Positions 11,318-21,895 of a stretch of 64,000 bases of DNA are shown here, piece after piece (positions within the stretch are counted from its first letter, which is position 1; the number at the start of each line of letters is the position of its first letter). The notes beneath the pieces were generated by a model that worked only from the letters and a program-made list of their open reading frames with translations, was not told the origin of the DNA and searched no databases. The stretch covers positions 186,001-250,000 of the forward strand of contig WNYE01000057.1 in NCBI GenBank assembly GCA_021396245.1, given 5' to 3'. The DNA comes from Sporothrix humicola (lineage: Eukaryota > Ascomycota > Sordariomycetes > Ophiostomatales > Ophiostomataceae). Position numbers and translations under genes: made by a program.

Positions 11318-12166
11318 TCAATCTCCCGTGTCTAGCTCCAGGTCCAGCTGCACACCGTTTGTGATTCCGTAGTCCTCCAGCGTCAGGTGGTCCTTGAACG
11401 GCCGCTCGCCCTGCCGCCGCAGCATAATCTCGCTCGGGTCACGGCCGATGCGCGCAGCCACCATCACCTTGAACTGCCGGATCAGGTCAGAGCCCATGCA
11501 CGGAATCGCCGTCTTGGATCCGAGCCGGTCATTGACGTGCACAATCATGAATTCTTGCGGTCGCGCGGGTGCCTTGGCCTTTTTCTTCTTTTCCTTCTTC
11601 TCCTTCTTCTCATCTTTCGGCTTGTCCTTGGCCTGGTCGTCGCGGTCGCGGTCCCTCCTGGGCGATCTGTCTCTTCTTGGCGACCGATCCCGGCCATAGC
11701 CTCGGTCTCGATCTCTGTCACCTCTGTCGGCATCTCCCTCCCCGTCGTCCCGCTTCTTCTCCTTTACTTTGAACCCACCGCCCAACCGCTTCTTGGGCTT
11801 TGGTCGGTCTTCAGCCCAGCCCTTGCCGTAGTCGTCTTCATTATCTTTGTCTTTGTTTGTGTCGTCGTTTTGCTCTCGCCGAGAGGATTCGCCCCGATCG
11901 CGGTCTCTATCGCGACGATCGTAGTCCCGATCCCGGTCTCGGTCAGAGTATCTATCACGGTGGCTGTCCCGGTGGCTGTCGCGGTCTCTGTAGTGGTCGC
12001 GATCCCGGTCTCTATCGCGGTCTCGCCGGTCGCGGTCGCTGCGACCGCGGTCGCTTCTGTCTCGATCGCTCCGTTCTCTATGTGGAGGTGGCGATTGGCT
12101 GCGGCTCGGCCGTTTTCGCCGGTCTGGCTCGGGCGACCGAGGCCGCGGGGCCTCTGTGTCTCCCAT
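11318..12166 (-). CDS. RD/RS-rich protein with C-terminal Hub1/UBL5 ubiquitin-like domain (282 aa)
   Basis: The last 77 residues (about 206-282) match Hub1/UBL5. The hallmark NDRLG is followed by FKDHLTLEDYGI, then a hydrophobic-acidic end, LDLELD, where free Hub1 proteins end in LELYY. There is no C-terminal Gly-Gly, as in Hub1, which acts non-covalently on spliceosome factors (Snu66 HIND motifs, Prp38 in plants). Residues 15-205 are a highly charged Arg-Asp/Arg-Ser/Lys tract with tandem RD and DRDR repeats and RSPRRDRSPRRD elements, like spliceosomal RS-type proteins. Free Hub1 is about 73 residues, so this is a long N-terminal extension or fusion. A role in pre-mRNA splicing is inferred. 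It is a single exon, convergent with the finger-array gene. Confidence 0.82.
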   Translation of the reverse strand: MGDTEAPRPRSPEPDRRKRPSRSQSPPPHRERSDRDRSDRGRSDRDRRDRDRDRDRDHYRDRDSHRDSHRDRYSDRDRDRDYDRRDRDRDRGESSRREQNDDTNKDKDNEDDYGKGWAEDRPKPKKRLGGGFKVKEKKRDDGEGDADRGDRDRDRGYGRDRSPRRDRSPRRDRDRDDQAKDKPKDEKKEKKEKKKKAKAPARPQEFMIVHVNDRLGSKTAIPCMGSDLIRQFKVMVAARIGRDPSEIMLRRQGERPFKDHLTLEDYGITNGVQLDLELDTGD

Positions 12167-12439
12167 GTGTGGTGGTTATGAAGGTGGTTGTACACACAGG
12201 TGGTGTTGTGTGCACAATTGATGTTGTCGATGAGAGGTTGAAGTCTAGGCGAAAGGATGGCTCGCGAGGCAACCAAAAGGCTGAAGGCTACTCCTGCCTG
12301 CAAGGCGAAAGAAAACAGTGGGGCCAATAGCTCAAGCTCCGGTTGCAACTTGCTGGTCAAAAGGTACATACCTTGTCTTGTCACGTGCCATTTTCACCCA
12401 TATCAAGTCTCACTCTCGTCTCATCTTCACGAAAACTCA

Positions 12440-12505
12440 TCCAAATCTCATTTTCATTTTCATTTTCAGTCTCACTCTCACTCTCACTCTCATATTCACA
12501 TTCGA
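12440..12505. repeat. Short simple-sequence tract (CATTTT and CTCACT hexamers)
   Basis: About three CATTTT hexamers are followed by about four CTCACT hexamers in the leader side of the Hub1-domain gene. It is a microsatellite-like tract; an open frame runs through it only because it lacks stops. Confidence 0.7.
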
Positions 12506-12869
12506 TCCACTTTGATAAAATTTGATGAAAACTCATTGATTCTTATTATTACTCGTAACATTCTTCTTGTCATCTCTGTCGGCCCCCACACAAAGTTCAT
12601 GCACAAGCGACCTAGATACCATAAATTCTATTAAAATCTTTTTTGTTCCATGAAGGAGGTGAAGGTGAATTTGTTTTTCCACGTGTCATGCTCTTTTATT
12701 TTCTCCTCCGAAAAACAATACACAACGACAGGCAAGAAAGAAAGTGGAAAGGGAAGACGTAAAAACGTAAAACAACCGAGCCGCAGCGAGGAAGCGATGA
12801 ATAATATCACAACGCAAAAAGACAAGGTATCGCACAGCCTCCTGTGCCCACTGTCGCAATCGCAACTTC

Positions 12870-14864
12870 TTACATCTGCACCTCGACACGGCCCTCGGCG
12901 CCCGGCGGGCCGGCGTTGAGCTGGGGCAGCAGGTAGGTGATGTCGTCCCAAGGGTGGCGGTACAGACCAGTGCGCAGTCTCTTCTGGTCGAGGTAGTGCG
13001 CAATCAGACCGATACTCCGGCCCAGGACGAACAGGCCGTTCAGCACACCCATCTTCAGGTAGTCCTCAGCCTCCTCGGCGCTGAACGCACCGCAGTTGCG
13101 CATCAGGTCAACGAAGCAGACAGCAACGCAGCCGTCAACGTTCAGGATCAGGTTGTCCTTCTTCGACGTCGTCACCGACTCGACGGCCAGGGCGTAGTCC
13201 AGCAGCTTGTGGTTGGGGAACTTCTCCGTCACGTACTGCTTGACCAGCTCGACACGCAGATCGGGGTTGTTCCGCGACTTGACACGGTGGCCAATACCGG
13301 GGATCAGCTTGTTGGCCTTGCGCATGCTGTCGACGAACTCACGGGGGCTCAGGCCCTTGTCAAAGGCACGTGTGAACTCCTCGGCGGCACCATCCAGGGC
13401 ACCACCGAACCGCGAGCCAATGGTCAGCAGACCAGACACCAGCGCGGAGATCAGGTCCTTGCCGGCACGAGTAGTAATAATGGTGTTCATGGCACCAGAC
13501 ACAGCCGGACCATGGTCGGCCGTCAGCATCAGTACCATCTCAAGGAACTTGGAGGCGTAGTCGGGCAGGCGGCGACGGAACCACAGCAGCGACATGACAC
13601 CGCCAATGCCGATATCCTCCTTGAACACATCCGAGATAGGCATGCCAGCGTACAGCAGCTCCTGGCCACGGTCGTCCGAGATCGTGGAGATGAAAGCAGC
13701 AGGCTTGCGGATCAGGCCCAGCTCCTGGGCCCACGAGTAGTCGATGGGGATCTTGGGGACAATCGGCTCGGGGCTCGGCGTAATGGTGCCGTCCTTGACC
13801 AGCTTCTCGTACACGCTCTTGACCAGAGCAGGCATGTCCTCGAACGTGTCAGGCACGAAGAAGCCAGCTTCCCGCATCATCTTGTTCTTGGTGGCAGCCG
13901 TCTCCAGCTGCGAGTTGGCGAAAGCACCGGCGTGGCCGAACTGCACCTCGGTCTTGAACATGCTTGCACAAGTACCAATGGCCCAGGCGACAATCGGCTT
14001 GGTGATGACGCCCTTCTTGACGGCCTCAATGACCTTGTACTCCTCAACACCACCAACCTCACCCAGCAGCAGCAGGATCTTGCAGTCGGGGTCGGCCTGG
14101 TAGCGCAGAAGGTGGTCAATGAAGGTAGTGCCAGGGTAGCGATCACCACCAATGGCAACACCCTCGTAGACACCGTCGGTGTTCTGCGAGATGATGTTGT
14201 TCAGCTCGTTGGACATACCGCCCGACTTGGAGACGTAGCCGACAGAGCCCTTGCGGTACAGCTTGGAGGCGACAATGTTGTCCATCATGCCACCAGTGTT
14301 GCCGATCTTGAAGCAACCGGGCTTGATGCCACCAACAGTTGCGGGACCAATGATGGTGATGCCCTTCTTCTCAGCAATGTGAGCAATCTCACGAGCTCTC
14401 CGCTCAGGCACACCCTCAGCAATGATGGCGATGGTGCGGATCTGAGGGTTCTCCATCAGCTCCAGAGTCGAGCTGTAGACACTGCGGGACGACGCGAAGT
14501 TGACAACAACGTCAACGTCGGGGTGCTTGGCCATGGCCTTGGAGACTTCCTGGTAGACAGGCAGGAGAGTCTCGCTAGTGCCCCAGTACATCTTGCTGAC
14601 GAACTGGCCACCAAAGGTGTAGATGATGCCAGCCACGGAGGGCGTCGGGCGCTTGCAGATGAAGTCAAAGTCCAGCATGCCCTGCACGGCACGGGGCTGC
14701 AGACCGTAGACGAAGCAGCGGGTCTTCTCGTTGAACAGAGCATGGGCGGGCAGAGGGCTCAGTGGCCGGCTGGGGGCCGCAAAACGGGTGATGTTATCGT
14801 TTGCAGACAGACCAACGGGCGTCTTGGTGCCGTTGGCGCCGGCGGGCGCGGCAGCAGCAGACAT
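12870..14864 (-). CDS. acl1: ATP-citrate lyase subunit 1 (catalytic/citrate synthase-like subunit, 664 aa)
   Basis: The protein matches the C-terminal two thirds of animal ATP-citrate lyase, which in Pezizomycotina is a separate subunit. Residues 40-330 form the CoA-binding and succinyl-CoA-synthetase-alpha-like part: VSKSGGMSNELNN, then the phospho-acceptor His H311 in FGHAGAFANSQ. The C-terminal 270 residues are citrate-synthase-like, with GIGHRVKSRNNPD near residue 565. With Acl2 it would convert citrate, CoA and ATP to acetyl-CoA, oxaloacetate, ADP and phosphate in the cytosol. The start is MSAAAAPAG at 14864, preceded by ACC before the ATG; the frame continues upstream but loses family similarity. 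No intron is seen. It is divergent from acl2. Strong codon bias leaves a long antisense frame over it. Confidence 0.97.
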   Translation of the reverse strand: MSAAAAPAGANGTKTPVGLSANDNITRFAAPSRPLSPLPAHALFNEKTRCFVYGLQPRAVQGMLDFDFICKRPTPSVAGIIYTFGGQFVSKMYWGTSETLLPVYQEVSKAMAKHPDVDVVVNFASSRSVYSSTLELMENPQIRTIAIIAEGVPERRAREIAHIAEKKGITIIGPATVGGIKPGCFKIGNTGGMMDNIVASKLYRKGSVGYVSKSGGMSNELNNIISQNTDGVYEGVAIGGDRYPGTTFIDHLLRYQADPDCKILLLLGEVGGVEEYKVIEAVKKGVITKPIVAWAIGTCASMFKTEVQFGHAGAFANSQLETAATKNKMMREAGFFVPDTFEDMPALVKSVYEKLVKDGTITPSPEPIVPKIPIDYSWAQELGLIRKPAAFISTISDDRGQELLYAGMPISDVFKEDIGIGGVMSLLWFRRRLPDYASKFLEMVLMLTADHGPAVSGAMNTIITTRAGKDLISALVSGLLTIGSRFGGALDGAAEEFTRAFDKGLSPREFVDSMRKANKLIPGIGHRVKSRNNPDLRVELVKQYVTEKFPNHKLLDYALAVESVTTSKKDNLILNVDGCVAVCFVDLMRNCGAFSAEEAEDYLKMGVLNGLFVLGRSIGLIAHYLDQKRLRTGLYRHPWDDITYLLPQLNAGPPGAEGRVEVQM

Positions 14865-17800
14865 GGTTACGGTTGTGTGAAAGGAAATGGTGCTTTGTAG
14901 CGCAAAAATGAAGCTATACAGAGCTGTTGTGTGAGCAAAGGTGGCCAGAATAAGGGGTATAAACGAGGTGGAAAACGAATAAAAAAGCCTTCTGCTCGAG
15001 CAGCTTGCAATAGAAATCGAGCACACGAGCAGAAACAACCTCAAAACAAGTCCAAAAGACGGTGTTGTCGAGTCCTTTTCTCTCTAGCGAGCTCAAAAAC
15101 GCTGGAAGCGAACACGGCGACAAATGGGCAAAAGGGGGGAAACTGGAGGAGAGGGGTGGTTTCCTTCAATGGAGCTTCTTACCTTTATTTCCAAGGTTAT
15201 GGTCTGTTCGCTTTAAGCTCTCGCGAGTGTTCGTCTGGTCTCTTGGACTCGAGATTCGTAAAGTTCGTGATGTGATTGTTTTGCAAGATGGAAGAGAACA
15301 GAGCAGATAGCAGAATGGGGTAAAAGAAAAGAAAAGGGAATCGGCGGAGCTGCTCGATGGTCGCTCTTTCTGCTCCTGGGAAACTTTTTTTTCTTGGTCG
15401 GTCGGCACACTTCCTGCTGGGCTGGCTGCTCTTACTCTCATGCACCTTTGTCGGATTGGGCAAGGCCCAGGGGGGGAGGAGCGACGGGGGAGCAACGGCT
15501 TGTGGGCGGTGGTCTCGGTGGTGCAGTGCTCTCAGCTCCTTGGGGGAGGTGCGGCGGGGGGGGTGTGGTCGTGCAGTTTCCTGCAGTGGTGCGGTAGTGC
15601 CTGCCTCGCAGCGGGTGACGCAGGGCGGATTGGGGCTTCCAGTGAGCGGTGATGTGGTGTGGGTCGTATTTGGCCCTGTCGTGGCAAGTAGCGGTACTTC
15701 CGGTTCCTTCCCCCTCCTTCTCAATCGCAACAGCCCTAACAGCCCCGAGTCGCAGTTCGAACAATCGGTGTACGATTGCCTTCCATTGCCACCCTCTGAC
15801 GAAATTGGCACACGCCCGCCAAATTGTCTTGATCGCAGCTTCCTCGTCGAAGCCAGTTTTTTCCACCACATTTCTTGATCTGCTTGCCCTTTTGGCAGCC
15901 GCGGCCCAATCAGTTAGCGGTTCCTGCCATTTCCTGCCTTTTCTGATTATCTTGCGGTTCCCCTAATTTTCGGCATTACAGCGCTGTAATCATGAAGGCA
16001 AAAAGAGCCTGCGAGTTGGGGAAATTCCCACCGAATTTTTTGTTGAATTGGGCGGTCACTAAGACAGAATTTCGCCAGCAATTGGGGCCCGTCCATAGCG
16101 CCATTCTACAGCTCGTAGGACTTTGCGACCTGGTTCTCGCTGGTGCAGCACCGAGTGGCACGGACGGCCGATCCAGTTGTACCACCCCTGGACTCCGCGC
16201 TAGCAGATTGGGGGTGCGCCAGGTACCGGTACGCGGCGGTGAATACCGTTTACCCCCTTCCTTCCCAGCAACGCGACGAAAATCAATCGAAAATCATAGT
16301 GATAGACGAAGACACGACACGAGGAAGCAGACAGGGAGGGCACGGGTCGGTAGGTCGCCTGCACCTTCCGCAGACAACCCGCTTCGTGGTGAAGAAACAA
16401 TGGCCAGGCCTCGTGCAAGTCAATCAATTGCACACAGGTAGACGACGCAGATACAGCTTGTATTTGCGTATCCCGTATCCCAGGTAAGGCCAATTGATGC
16501 GTGGCAAGACAAATATAGAACAGCCTCGCCCGGAGGCTGAACGGCCGCGGCTGATGACAAGGTGAGGCAGGCCCGAAAATAGAAGCGGAACGAGGCAGAG
16601 CAATTGACAGGAATTAGCTGGGAAGAAAGCTCTTCAGGGCCTTCGTGTTAGTGGACTTCCACTAAATTTAGGTGCACTCTACTCGAGAAGCGCGGGTGGG
16701 GATTGCGATATAGTGCTCTGTAGTGCCATCTCTGGAGCGTGTGCGTCGCACTTTCCCAAATAAACGCGGCGAATTGCGCGCTGGAAACGACCGAGCAGGA
16801 GCACTCAAGACCAGAGAGGGGAAATTACCCATTGCGGCCAATTGATAGAGAATGAAATGACAAGAAAAGGGGCCGTGGAAAAACGAAGGCACGAAAATGA
16901 AAATGACAGCAAACAAGGGACGAAAAAGGCACCAGACAAAGGAGTTTGATTTGTTGGGTGAGGGGCCGTCGCACTAGCAGGCCGTTGGTGTCTGTCTCGA
17001 AAAGTCCTACGCTCTTGCCTTGCGTTGCTCTGTTGCCCCTTTCGATGTTTTCCCGGATTGTCCCCAAGGAGCTCTCCGAAAAGGAAGGAGCAATGACACA
17101 ACAGCTTCCTCTGGGATTCCAAGAGCCCATGCCATGATGGCTTGTCTTATCGAATTCCATCCACCATCGCAGCTTCCTGCAAAGTCTCTCTTTTGCAAGT
17201 GAGAACGGCAATTAAAGACCGCCATCAACAAGGCAAGAATGCGAGGATATGTGAGGCAATGCGGCACGCGAGACTCAGTATCAGGGAAGGAGCAACTTGG
17301 AAGTGGCTCACGCTCTGAAGCTGACTCCATCGCTGACCACCGATGAAAGGAGACCCTGCCCCACTAGGGAAGGCGCCAACAACCCCAACGGCTGGCCGGT
17401 GATCCCAAGCGTTGGGGCGTCACCCAAGACATTTGGGCCCAGAACTTGGTGTGCCAAAGTGGCAGAATGAGAAAAAAACAAGAGGGGAAAAAAGGAAAAA
17501 GTAAAGAAAAAGAAAATTGTGCAAAATAACGAGAAAAGTACCGCCCAGCAGCCTCGATGTACAGGTACTTCCTGAACCACACCGCCGCCAGCTGCAAAAC
17601 GTACCCCTGCCGATTTAGGATTTCCCCAAAGTTTTTTTTCTCTCTTTTCGTTGTCAGTCGTTCTTTCTGTTTCTGCGTGTTTTCTGTCGCTTTTCGTCTG
17701 CCGTTCCGTCTCGTGCTAGGTTCGCTAGGTTGGTCGCTGCTGCCCCATCCGAGCTTGTCGATTTTGCTGGTGGTTCCTGGATTTGTACCTCGTAGTCGCA

Positions 17801-18511
17801 GCCGCAAGGAGCAGTCGTACTCCGCCGAGATGCGTGCCTTCCCCTTTCCGCAAGCTGATGGCGGGCGCACTTGCCTTCCACACCGTTCGTTGCTGGGCAG
17901 GCCGACCGCTTTTCGCCTTTGTGCTCCCCCTCCCCTCCTTCCCTCTGCCACACTGTCCCTGCTCCAAAGACCACCACCCCCCCTTTCTGTCCAAAAAGGA
18001 GCTACGCCAATAATTTTTGGCAGGAGCAATTCGATCGACTTTGAACGTAAATATTTTTCTCTCCTTTCCATCTTCTTTGCTCCTCATCCTCGCATTTGCG
18101 CAAGAACAATTCACAAGAAAACAATCCCATCTCCACCCCGCGATCCAAGCTGCTCTTTTGCCCAAAGGTGAGTTGGCCCCAGCTAGGCAAGCTGCTGCGA
18201 AACTGTCCACAGCAACAAATGCTCCTCCGAAAAGTCAATGATGCTTGCAGCTCTCGCAAAGAGCTTCAAGACTCTCCAGACTGTCCCAGAGTTCCCAAGA
18301 ACAGCTCCAATTCGCCCCAGTGGCAGCCAAACTTAGGCCGAACAGCTCAATGACTGACTTTGTGCTTCCTTGCCGTCCACTTGTAACAGGCAGAATATAA
18401 ACAGTCGAACTTGCTCTGCAGCCAAAACAGAACATTGCATAAAAGCAAAAGCGACGAGACAAAAGAGAAGGGTACACGTACCAGAACAGACACAGAAACA
18501 CACAGCCCAAC
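14865..18511. promoter_or_regulatory. Bidirectional intergenic region between acl1 and acl2 (3.6 kb)
   Basis: This stretch separates the two divergent start codons. Open frames within it overlap on both strands, have biased low-complexity composition and resemble nothing, so I annotate no gene. Pyrimidine-rich sequence near 17630-17700 and the CA-rich run ending in CAGCCCAACATG lead to acl2; the acl1 start has GGTTAC on the plus strand (GTAACC before its ATG). It must hold both promoters, and could hide 5' leader exons or a non-coding RNA. I cannot assign individual factor sites. Confidence 0.6.
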
Positions 18512-20672
18512 ATGTCTGCCAAGTCCATCTTCGAGGCCGACGGCAAGGCCATCCTCAACTACCACCTGACGCGCGCCAAGGTCATCAAGCCCTCGCCGCT
18601 GCCTGCTTCCACGACGCACAACCCGCCGCCGAGATTGGCATCGCTGCACTTCCCCGAGGACGCCACTGTCGAGTCCGTCCTGAACCAGGCCGAGGTCACC
18701 TACCCGTGGCTGCTGCAGGCTGATGCCAAGTTCGTCGCAAAGCCCGATCAGCTCATCAAGAGACGGGGGAAGAGCGGTCTGCTGTGCCTGAACAAGTCCT
18801 GGGCTGAGGCCAAGGCTTGGGTTGCTGAGCGTGCCGGCAAGGTCCAGAAGGTCGAGAGCACCGAGGGTGTTCTGCGGCACTTCCTGGTCGAGCCGTTTGT
18901 CCCGCACAAGCAGAACGAGGAGTACTACATCAACATCAACTCCGTCCGTGATGTGAGTGTTCAATCCCCGTGTCGATTTTGTTTTCTGTTTTCCTCTTTG
19001 CGTTGCATTTTTGGTGGACTGTTTCTTTTTTGGCGGCTGCTCTGTCTCTTGGAGGCTCAGTCAAGAGACTCACCCTCATCGACTCATTTGCGGTGAGGCG
19101 AGTGTGAGATGAGATGAAAGCAGTTAGGCGAGAGAGCCAAAGTTGGCGATCTTGTCCATGGCCGGTTTGGCGACTGGTTGGCCTAGTGGTGAAGCCAAAG
19201 AAGAAAGAAGGCGACGAAAGAAAAGACTGTCAACAACTTTGAAGACTAGTCTGTGGCGACGATTTGTTTTCATGAAAGAAAAATCATGAAACGTTTCAAA
19301 TTGGCAGAGAAAAGGGCAAAAGAAAGCGTTCATGGCGAGTTATATTCTTCCCGGTTGGGTTTTCCGGGCGTTTTCTGCTTATATGGCTGAAGACGCCGTG
19401 GGTTCTTCGGGAAGACTTTGGCAAACCGGACGAGCGGAGACTAAGCTGAGATTACCTGCGTCTCCGTTTTTTGCGCCTATCGCGCCCCCTACCCGCCTGC
19501 ACATACCACCCACTGCACCGTTGCAAGCCGCCCTTTAGCCCACTACATCCCCTATCTCCTGCCTATCTGATGCACGCAATCCGCCCTATGGGTACTAAAA
19601 CCTAACAAAATTATGGAGCACTAACACGTTACCTTTCTCACAACAGGGCGACTGGATTCTGTTCACCCATGAGGGTGGTGTTGATGTTGGCGATGTCGAC
19701 GCAAAGGCCGAGAAGCTGCTGATTCCCGTCGATCTGTCGCAGTACCCGTCGAACGAGGAGATTGCCGCTACCCTCCTCAAGCACATCCCCAAGGGCCTGC
19801 ACAACGTCCTGGTCGACTTCATCACTCGCTTATATGCTGTCTACGTTGACTGCCAGTTCACCTACCTGGAGATCAACCCCCTGGTGGTCATCCCCAACGA
19901 GGATGCCACCTCTGCCGATGTTCACTTCCTGGATCTGGCTGCCAAGCTGGACCAGACTGCCGACTTCGAGTGCGGTGTGAAGTGGGCCATTGCCCGGTCG
20001 CCGGCCGCTCTTGGCCTGACCAACATTGCCCCCTCGAGCTCCGGTGTCAACATCGATGCCGGCCCGCCGATGGAGTTCCCCGCGCCGTTCGGCCGTGAGA
20101 TGACCAAGGAGGAGGCCTACATTGCCGAGCTGGACGCCAAGACGGGTGCCTCGCTGAAGCTGACCGTCCTGAACGCCAACGGCCGCATCTGGACGCTGGT
20201 TGCTGGTGGTGGTGCCTCAGTCGTCTACGCTGACGCCATTGCCTCTGCTGGTTTCGCCGACGAGCTTGCCAACTACGGCGAGTACTCTGGTGCGCCCACT
20301 GAGTCGCAGACTTACCACTACGCACGCACGGTCCTGGACCTGATGCTGCGTGCTCCCCTGAGCCCCAAGGGCAAGGTTCTGTTCATTGGTGGTGGCATTG
20401 CCAACTTCACCAACGTGGCGTCGACGTTCAAGGGTGTGATCAAGGCTCTGCGCGAGTACTCCAAGGCCCTGAACGAGCACAACGTCCAGATCTGGGTCCG
20501 TCGTGCCGGCCCCAACTACCAGGAAGGTCTGAAGAACATGAAGGCGGCGACCCAGGAGCTTGGCCTGAACGCCAAGATCTTCGGCCCCGATATGCACGTG
20601 TCCGGCATCGTTCCCCTGGCCCTTATCCCCGGCCGGTGGGAGGAGTCGAATCTGGAGGAGTTCAAGGCTTAA
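18512..20672 (+). CDS. acl2: ATP-citrate lyase subunit 2 (ATP-grasp/citrate-binding subunit, 488 aa)
   Basis: Two exons, 18512-18952 and 19647-20672, join in phase 0 to give 488 residues. The donor is GAT|gtgagt and the acceptor CACAACAG|GGCGAC, with a CTAAC branch site 20 bases before it. Exon 1 (147 residues) starts with MSAKSIFEADGKAILNYHL, matching the N-terminus of ATP-citrate lyase. Exon 2 resumes the succinyl-CoA-synthetase-beta-like ATP-grasp domain (FTHEGGVDVGDVDAKAEKL, TYLEINPLVV) and the citrate-binding domain (VAGGGASVVYADAI, GGIANFTNVASTFKGVIKA). With Acl1 it forms the cytosolic complex that supplies acetyl-CoA for lipids, sterols and histone acetylation. The intron is 694 nt, far longer than any other in the window. 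Confidence 0.96.
18953..19646 (+). other. acl2: Unusually long intron of acl2 (694 nt)
   Basis: Donor GTGAGT, branch CTAACACG and acceptor CAACAG are all canonical. The interior has a purine-rich middle and a C-rich portion at about 19480-19580. I find no clear box C/D or H/ACA snoRNA, no tRNA B box and no convincing open frame inside it. Confidence 0.85.
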
Positions 20673-21895
20673 GTATAAGCCGTATGTGTGTGTGTTGTGC
20701 GTATGATGACTATCCTGCGTTTATTTCATTTATTGACGCATGGTGATGAATTGGAGCTCTGAGATGATTTCTTTGGCAATGGCAAAATGTGAAGAAAAAA
20801 AGAAAGAGACATGATATGCGTGCTGCGGGCGCCGCTACTACTAGACTTTAATCTGTTGTATTATGTTTGAGTTTTCTATTCCAAAATGCATATGCGGTTT
20901 GCAATATCTTAATTTCAAGAGAGTGTCATGACAAAGTGAGGATGTAGTGTGAAAGCTAGAAAGACGGCTCGACCCTAGAAGCCACCAAGAACGGGCCATC
21001 TTCGGCATGAATCATGTGTACCTCATTTTCGTGATGCTTAGGGCCGTCAGCCATGCGTTAGCTGTTTATTGTGTTTAATGTGCATTTTAATGTGTCTTTA
21101 TATTTCATTTTATTTATATTTCGTTTGTGGTAAGGTGTTATGCTGTCCTGGCTTGTCTTTGTGTGTTCTTGTGTTAACGTATTTTATGGTAAAGCATCAG
21201 TTGTTCTTCGTGACGTTATTGTATTGTATTATACTTTTTAATTTAATTTAATTTTCTTTCATGCCACGTTGACATTCATTCTTTCCTCTGCAATATTTTT
21301 TATTCTTTTTTTTTTGTTTGTTACTTTTATGATACATATATATTTTAAAAATGTATTTAAATATGACCTAAATCCAGACGAAAAGAAACTCACCATTGAT
21401 TCTTCTTGACTGTATCCACACGTCGACGAGTAAATTCAAATCGCTGCTAAGAGACAAGAACTACCTTCAACGACTTCTACGTGAGACATATTTTTATTCA
21501 GAGAACTTGTGGCGACGAAGATCATCTCACTCGCAGCAGTTCTGATTCACAGTCATATCTTCAATAATATAAAGCATGATAAGTTTTCTATTACAGCCGC
21601 CACAAGATTGTGAAGATGATCTAGAGGGAAAAAGAAGATAGGATATAAATAAAAACACACGAGAAGGGGGTAACATGAAAAAAGGTCGCCGATAAAAGCA
21701 CCGGTAAAAAATAAAAACGCAACATAAGACATATGAGAGAAAAAAGAGAAATCGCGGAATGCCCGACAATAGCAAATTTAACTCGAAATTTTGAAAAAAA
21801 GAAGAAAGCAACGGCTCTACATTAAAAGGTTTCCTTCCCCTCTAGTCTTCCACGCAACCACAACACATCAATCAACAATCACACCCACTCACTCC
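20673..21895. other. Convergent intergenic region with an AT-rich block
   Basis: This lies between the 3' ends of acl2 and the GH72 gene. From about 21070 to 21380 it is conspicuously AT-rich, with runs such as TTTAATTTAATTTAATTTT and TATATATATTTTAAAA, against balanced composition on either side. I see no gene. The AT-rich part could be an old repeat decayed by C-to-T mutation or a simple 3' spacer. Confidence 0.55.

Noticed and set aside
12954..14900. 648-codon open frame antisense to acl1
   Set aside because: The real gene is on the minus strand with clear family similarity. The antisense frame is a by-product of strong codon bias, and its translation (repeats of Gln, Val, Leu, His) resembles nothing.
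15357..15878. 173-codon frame and partners in the acl1-acl2 gap
   Set aside because: Composition is like a biased non-coding strand and overlapping frames compete; no family similarity.
19170..19260. tRNA A-box-like sequence (TGGCCTAGTGGT) in the acl2 intron
   Set aside because: No B box (GGTTCRANYCC) follows at a tRNA distance and no cloverleaf arms can be drawn.
20704..20764. Box C/D snoRNA-like arrangement (ATGATGA, GTGATGA, CTGA) after acl2
   Set aside because: No terminal stem closes it, the spacing is short, and it lies in an ordinary 3' untranslated region.
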